64,000 bases of DNA, from the NCBI GenBank assembly GCA_016214895.1, contig JACRMR010000003.1:457499-521498 (forward strand), given 5' to 3'. The DNA is from a candidate division KSB1 bacterium. GTDB taxonomy: Bacteria; Electryoneota; RPQS01. The translations under genes and the position numbers were made by a program. The notes below the pieces were generated by a model. It was not told the DNA's origin and did no database searches. It saw nothing but the letters and a program-made list of their open reading frames with translations. Shown here piece by piece: positions 61,294 through 64,000 of the stretch. How positions within the stretch are numbered: position 1 is the stretch's first letter; each line of letters begins with the position of its first letter.

Positions 61294-64000
61294 ATGAAGA
61301 AGGCGTTGATTTTCTGTACCATGCTCGTCGCGATGTGTTGTAGCCTTGCGCTCGCAGACGTGGATAACATTAACAAGGCGACGGCGGTGAACGGGCCTTC
61401 GATGGGGACATCGAATGGGGCCGTTGCCGGCGAGGACTTCCTGGCGAAGCAAGCCTATGAGCGGATGCTTCAGGGGTTGACGATTACGCCGGCCGAAAAG
61501 GATCTGATTTCCCGCTATTTCCCGGGCAGCCGCGAGAGCGGTGGTTCGCTGGATAACGTGGGCGGCCCGGATGGGTTCGGCTATCGTTGGATCGACAACA
61601 ACGCTGACTCGGTTGTCTATGGCTGGATTGAACTTTGCTCTGATCCCACGGCCAGCCTGATCATGGCCGGTGGCGACGACATCGCGACGTCGATCCCGTT
61701 GGGCGAGACGTTCCCGTACTACGGAACGAACTACACGACGGCCTGGGCGAGCAGCAACGGTATGCTGTCGCTAAATGCTTCGAACAGTGGTTATTCCAAC
61801 TCCTGCATCAGTGCGACGAATACGAATTCTGCGCTGTATGTGTATTGGGATGACATGCTGGAAACCGCGGGTGTCGCTCCGGGAACCTGCACGAACGGCG
61901 TCATTTATTACAAGAATTTTGGCGATTACACGGTGGTGGAGTGGCATTGGTTTGATCCGTTTTCCGGCACGGGGATTACGTCGGTAGAAGCGATCCTGTG
62001 GGGATCGACGTCGGCGAAGCCGGGCATGATCAAGTATCAGTGGCATGCGACGGAATATACCCACACGTCGGTTTCGGCGACGGTCGGTATCGAGGCTCCG
62101 ATGGCCGACGGCCTGCAGTACATCTGTAACCTCGTCGGGATCGTCGGCGGGCGTGCGGTGGTGTTCTATCCGCCGGTGTCGGCGGCGCGCGGTCGTTGCT
62201 GCTATATTCCGGTGGGCGGAGATCCTTGCCATCCGACCTGCGAAGAAGGCGTCTTCCAGACCTATTGTAATGGTCTGGGCGGGTCCTTCCTGGCGGACGG
62301 CAACTGCACGGCGAATGCGTGCCCGACGCCGTTGGCTGGCGATTTGATTTGCAATGCGATTCCTTACACCGGTGGCTGTGTCGACGGCAACAATTCCGCG
62401 TACACGGACAATTACAACGCGGTTTGCCCGTACACCAGCAGCGGCAAGGACGTTGTTTACTCGTACACGGGTACGGGCATTCCGACGACCTTCAGCCTGT
62501 GCCAGGGTCTGACGAACTACGACACGAAGCTGTACATTTTGGCGAGCGATGGCGTGACGGTGGTGGCTTGCAGCGACGACGCTTGCGCCAATCCGCCGAT
62601 CTACTCGGCCAGTTACATCTCCCGGATCGAGTGCTTGACGCTGGCGGCTGGCAGCCTTTACTACATCGTGGTGGACGCCTACAGCGCGGGTGACTTCGGT
62701 GACTACACGCTGTGCGCGGCTGAGTGCCAGGCGTGTCCGCAGGAATGCCCGGTGGGTGGTCGTCCGGAAGGCGAAGCTTGCCCGAACATTCCGGACCTTT
62801 ACAACACGGGTTGCAACGATGCCAGCGGAAACTTTGTGTTCAGCCAGATCGGTTGCCCGGATGTGGTTTGCGGTACGTATGAAGACGGTACTGCTGACCC
62901 GGGTCTGCGCGACACGGATTGGTATCTGCTCACGGTTGCTGCTCGCGAGAGCCTGACCGTCAGTGTGGTTGGCGAATCCGCGACGGCGTTGTTCCTGCTT
63001 CAGGCGCCATGCCCGGGCACGACGTTGGCTTCGATTGGTGTCGCGGCGTGTTCGACGGCGACGCTGCGTCGCTGCCTCGATCCGGGCGACTATATCATCG
63101 TGGTGGTTCCGACGATCAACCCGACTCCGTGCCTTCGTTACACGTTGACGACGAGCTGCGAGCCGTGTGCGCCGGAGGCGGTCTGTGATTTCCCGAATCT
63201 TGATCTCGAGCCGAACGACACCTGTACGCTGGGTCAGCCCGTGCAGTGCGGCGGTTTTTACTGCGGTGCGGTGTCCCCGTCGGGCGACGATGACTACTAC
63301 AGCATCGTGATTCCGGAAGGTACCTGTGGCATCCTGCACATCGACGTGTTTGCCAATGCCACTCCGGGTTACTTCCCGTACGGCGGCGGCTTGGATTCGT
63401 GGGTGTATCTGTGGGCCGCTGACTGCGCGACGCAGGTTGGCTTTGACGATGACGGTGGTATTGGTTTCGACAGCCACCTGGATTCGCAGTGCCTGCCGGC
63501 CGGAACGTATTTCATCGACGTCGGTGGTTATGGCGATGGTTCGACGGGTCCGTACGTGCTCGCCGTGTCTTGCGAGCAGTGCGTTTGCCCGTGCTTCCCG
63601 ACTCCGGAAGTCGTGTTCCATGCGGACAACGACAATGTCGGCAGCTACCCGGCCTACTGGTGTGCTGACCTGTGCGCCGGCGCGCCGACGCTGATCGTGG
63701 TTTGCAGTGTGGATGGTCATCCGCTGGATCCGGCGAAGACGCCGATCGTGACCGTGTCTTCGGGCTGCTCGCCGCTGGCCACTCGTTGTGACCGCGTTTG
63801 CGATGCGGGCGCCGCGGACTGGATGGGCGCGTTGCCGTACTCGCTGTGGTACTACAACACCTTGACGGGTTGCTTTGAATTCACGTTGACGGGTGTCGCG
63901 AACGGTTGTGTGTGCGTCTGCCTCGAAGGCTTCTTGGCCGCCGAGCTGGGCGACATCAGCGCGTTGGCGGGCGACAACAGCGTGCGGGTGGACTGGAACA
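61294..64000 (+). CDS. very large Cys-rich secreted protein with PPC-type domains, cut by window end
   Basis: The frame is open from the ATG (AAGGAG at ideal distance) to the window end, at least 902 codons. A signal peptide (KKALIFCTMLVAMCCSLALA) precedes a beta domain (about 90-290). Then come several repeated Cys-rich beta domains of the pre-peptidase C-terminal type (e.g. YDTKLYILASDGVTVVACSD; PSGDDDYYSIVIPEGTCG; FDSHLDSQCLPAGTYFIDVG). The last visible residues, LGDISALAGDNSVRVDWN, look like the domain that often precedes a sorting signal in this phylum group. Cysteine content is far above that of the other secreted proteins here, suggesting many disulfides. Function is unknown. Confidence 0.85.
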   Translation, partial: MKKALIFCTMLVAMCCSLALADVDNINKATAVNGPSMGTSNGAVAGEDFLAKQAYERMLQGLTITPAEKDLISRYFPGSRESGGSLDNVGGPDGFGYRWIDNNADSVVYGWIELCSDPTASLIMAGGDDIATSIPLGETFPYYGTNYTTAWASSNGMLSLNASNSGYSNSCISATNTNSALYVYWDDMLETAGVAPGTCTNGVIYYKNFGDYTVVEWHWFDPFSGTGITSVEAILWGSTSAKPGMIKYQWHATEYTHTSVSATVGIEAPMADGLQYICNLVGIVGGRAVVFYPPVSAARGRCCYIPVGGDPCHPTCEEGVFQTYCNGLGGSFLADGNCTANACPTPLAGDLICNAIPYTGGCVDGNNSAYTDNYNAVCPYTSSGKDVVYSYTGTGIPTTFSLCQGLTNYDTKLYILASDGVTVVACSDDACANPPIYSASYISRIECLTLAAGSLYYIVVDAYSAGDFGDYTLCAAECQACPQECPVGGRPEGEACPNIPDLYNTGCNDASGNFVFSQIGCPDVVCGTYEDGTADPGLRDTDWYLLTVAARESLTVSVVGESATALFLLQAPCPGTTLASIGVAACSTATLRRCLDPGDYIIVVVPTINPTPCLRYTLTTSCEPCAPEAVCDFPNLDLEPNDTCTLGQPVQCGGFYCGAVSPSGDDDYYSIVIPEGTCGILHIDVFANATPGYFPYGGGLDSWVYLWAADCATQVGFDDDGGIGFDSHLDSQCLPAGTYFIDVGGYGDGSTGPYVLAVSCEQCVCPCFPTPEVVFHADNDNVGSYPAYWCADLCAGAPTLIVVCSVDGHPLDPAKTPIVTVSSGCSPLATRCDRVCDAGAADWMGALPYSLWYYNTLTGCFEFTLTGVANGCVCVCLEGFLAAELGDISALAGDNSVRVDWN

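Noticed and set aside
61771..63720. 649-codon open frame on the minus strand
   Set aside because: It is antisense to the secreted Cys-rich protein. Its Arg/Ala/Val-rich sequence has no domain or signal, and it arises from the codon bias of the real gene.

Overview
The window looks like a moderately high-GC Gram-negative bacterium of the Fibrobacterota-Chlorobiota-Bacteroidota (FCB) neighbourhood, probably an uncultured candidate phylum. Four or five large secreted proteins end in the 'YPNPFN...' C-terminal sorting domain typical of type IX-like secretion in that group. The tmRNA tag ends in YAMAA, the outer-membrane proteins are abundant, and the catabolic genes are those of a strict anaerobe. 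I could not fix the phylum from sequence alone.

Layout. (1) 1-14.6 kb (+): one tightly packed operon for anaerobic aromatic degradation. It holds a CoA ligase end, a benzoyl-CoA reductase-type subunit and its ATPase activator, Had, Oah, Dch, an SDR, a three-subunit 4-hydroxybenzoyl-CoA reductase (HcrC-A-B), a thiolase and a dehydrogenase-hydratase fusion. Together they would take 4-hydroxybenzoate (or hydroxycinnamate-type precursors) through benzoyl-CoA and ring opening toward beta-oxidation. (2) 14.7-21.1 kb (-): a CzcCBA-type metal efflux operon led by a small secreted metal-binding-like protein. (3) 21.6-28.3 kb (-): three secreted proteins: a serine hydrolase, an LVIVD-repeat protein and a propeller-repeat protein. 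(4) 28.6-33.5 kb (-): a three-gene unit of membrane-anchored WD40-caspase, ECF-like sigma factor and zinc-finger/TPR anti-sigma factor. (5) 33.7-42.1 kb (-): a second CzcCBA operon plus two broken transporter genes. This stretch lies between the tmRNA gene and a degenerate copy of the tmRNA 3' end, so it may be an old genomic island. (6) 42.5-50 kb: three related secreted repeat proteins (+) with duplicated leader regions and upstream G tracts, an internally deleted IS3-family element, a recombinase remnant, inverted copies of a dispersed repeat, and an outer-membrane barrel protein. (7) 50-64 kb: rpsU, a secreted protein, an acyl-CoA dehydrogenase, an S74-chaperone surface protein, a FabV-like reductase, rsgA, a Fic protein, an FAD oxidoreductase, and a very long cysteine-rich secreted protein that runs off the right end.

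Functional picture: a particle- or surface-associated anaerobe that degrades aromatics, exports heavy metals with two paralogous RND systems, and carries a large secretome. The least ordinary unit is the caspase-sigma-anti-sigma operon. The accessory stretch from 42 to 50 kb shows recent rearrangement. No CRISPR array and no canonical tRNA was seen.
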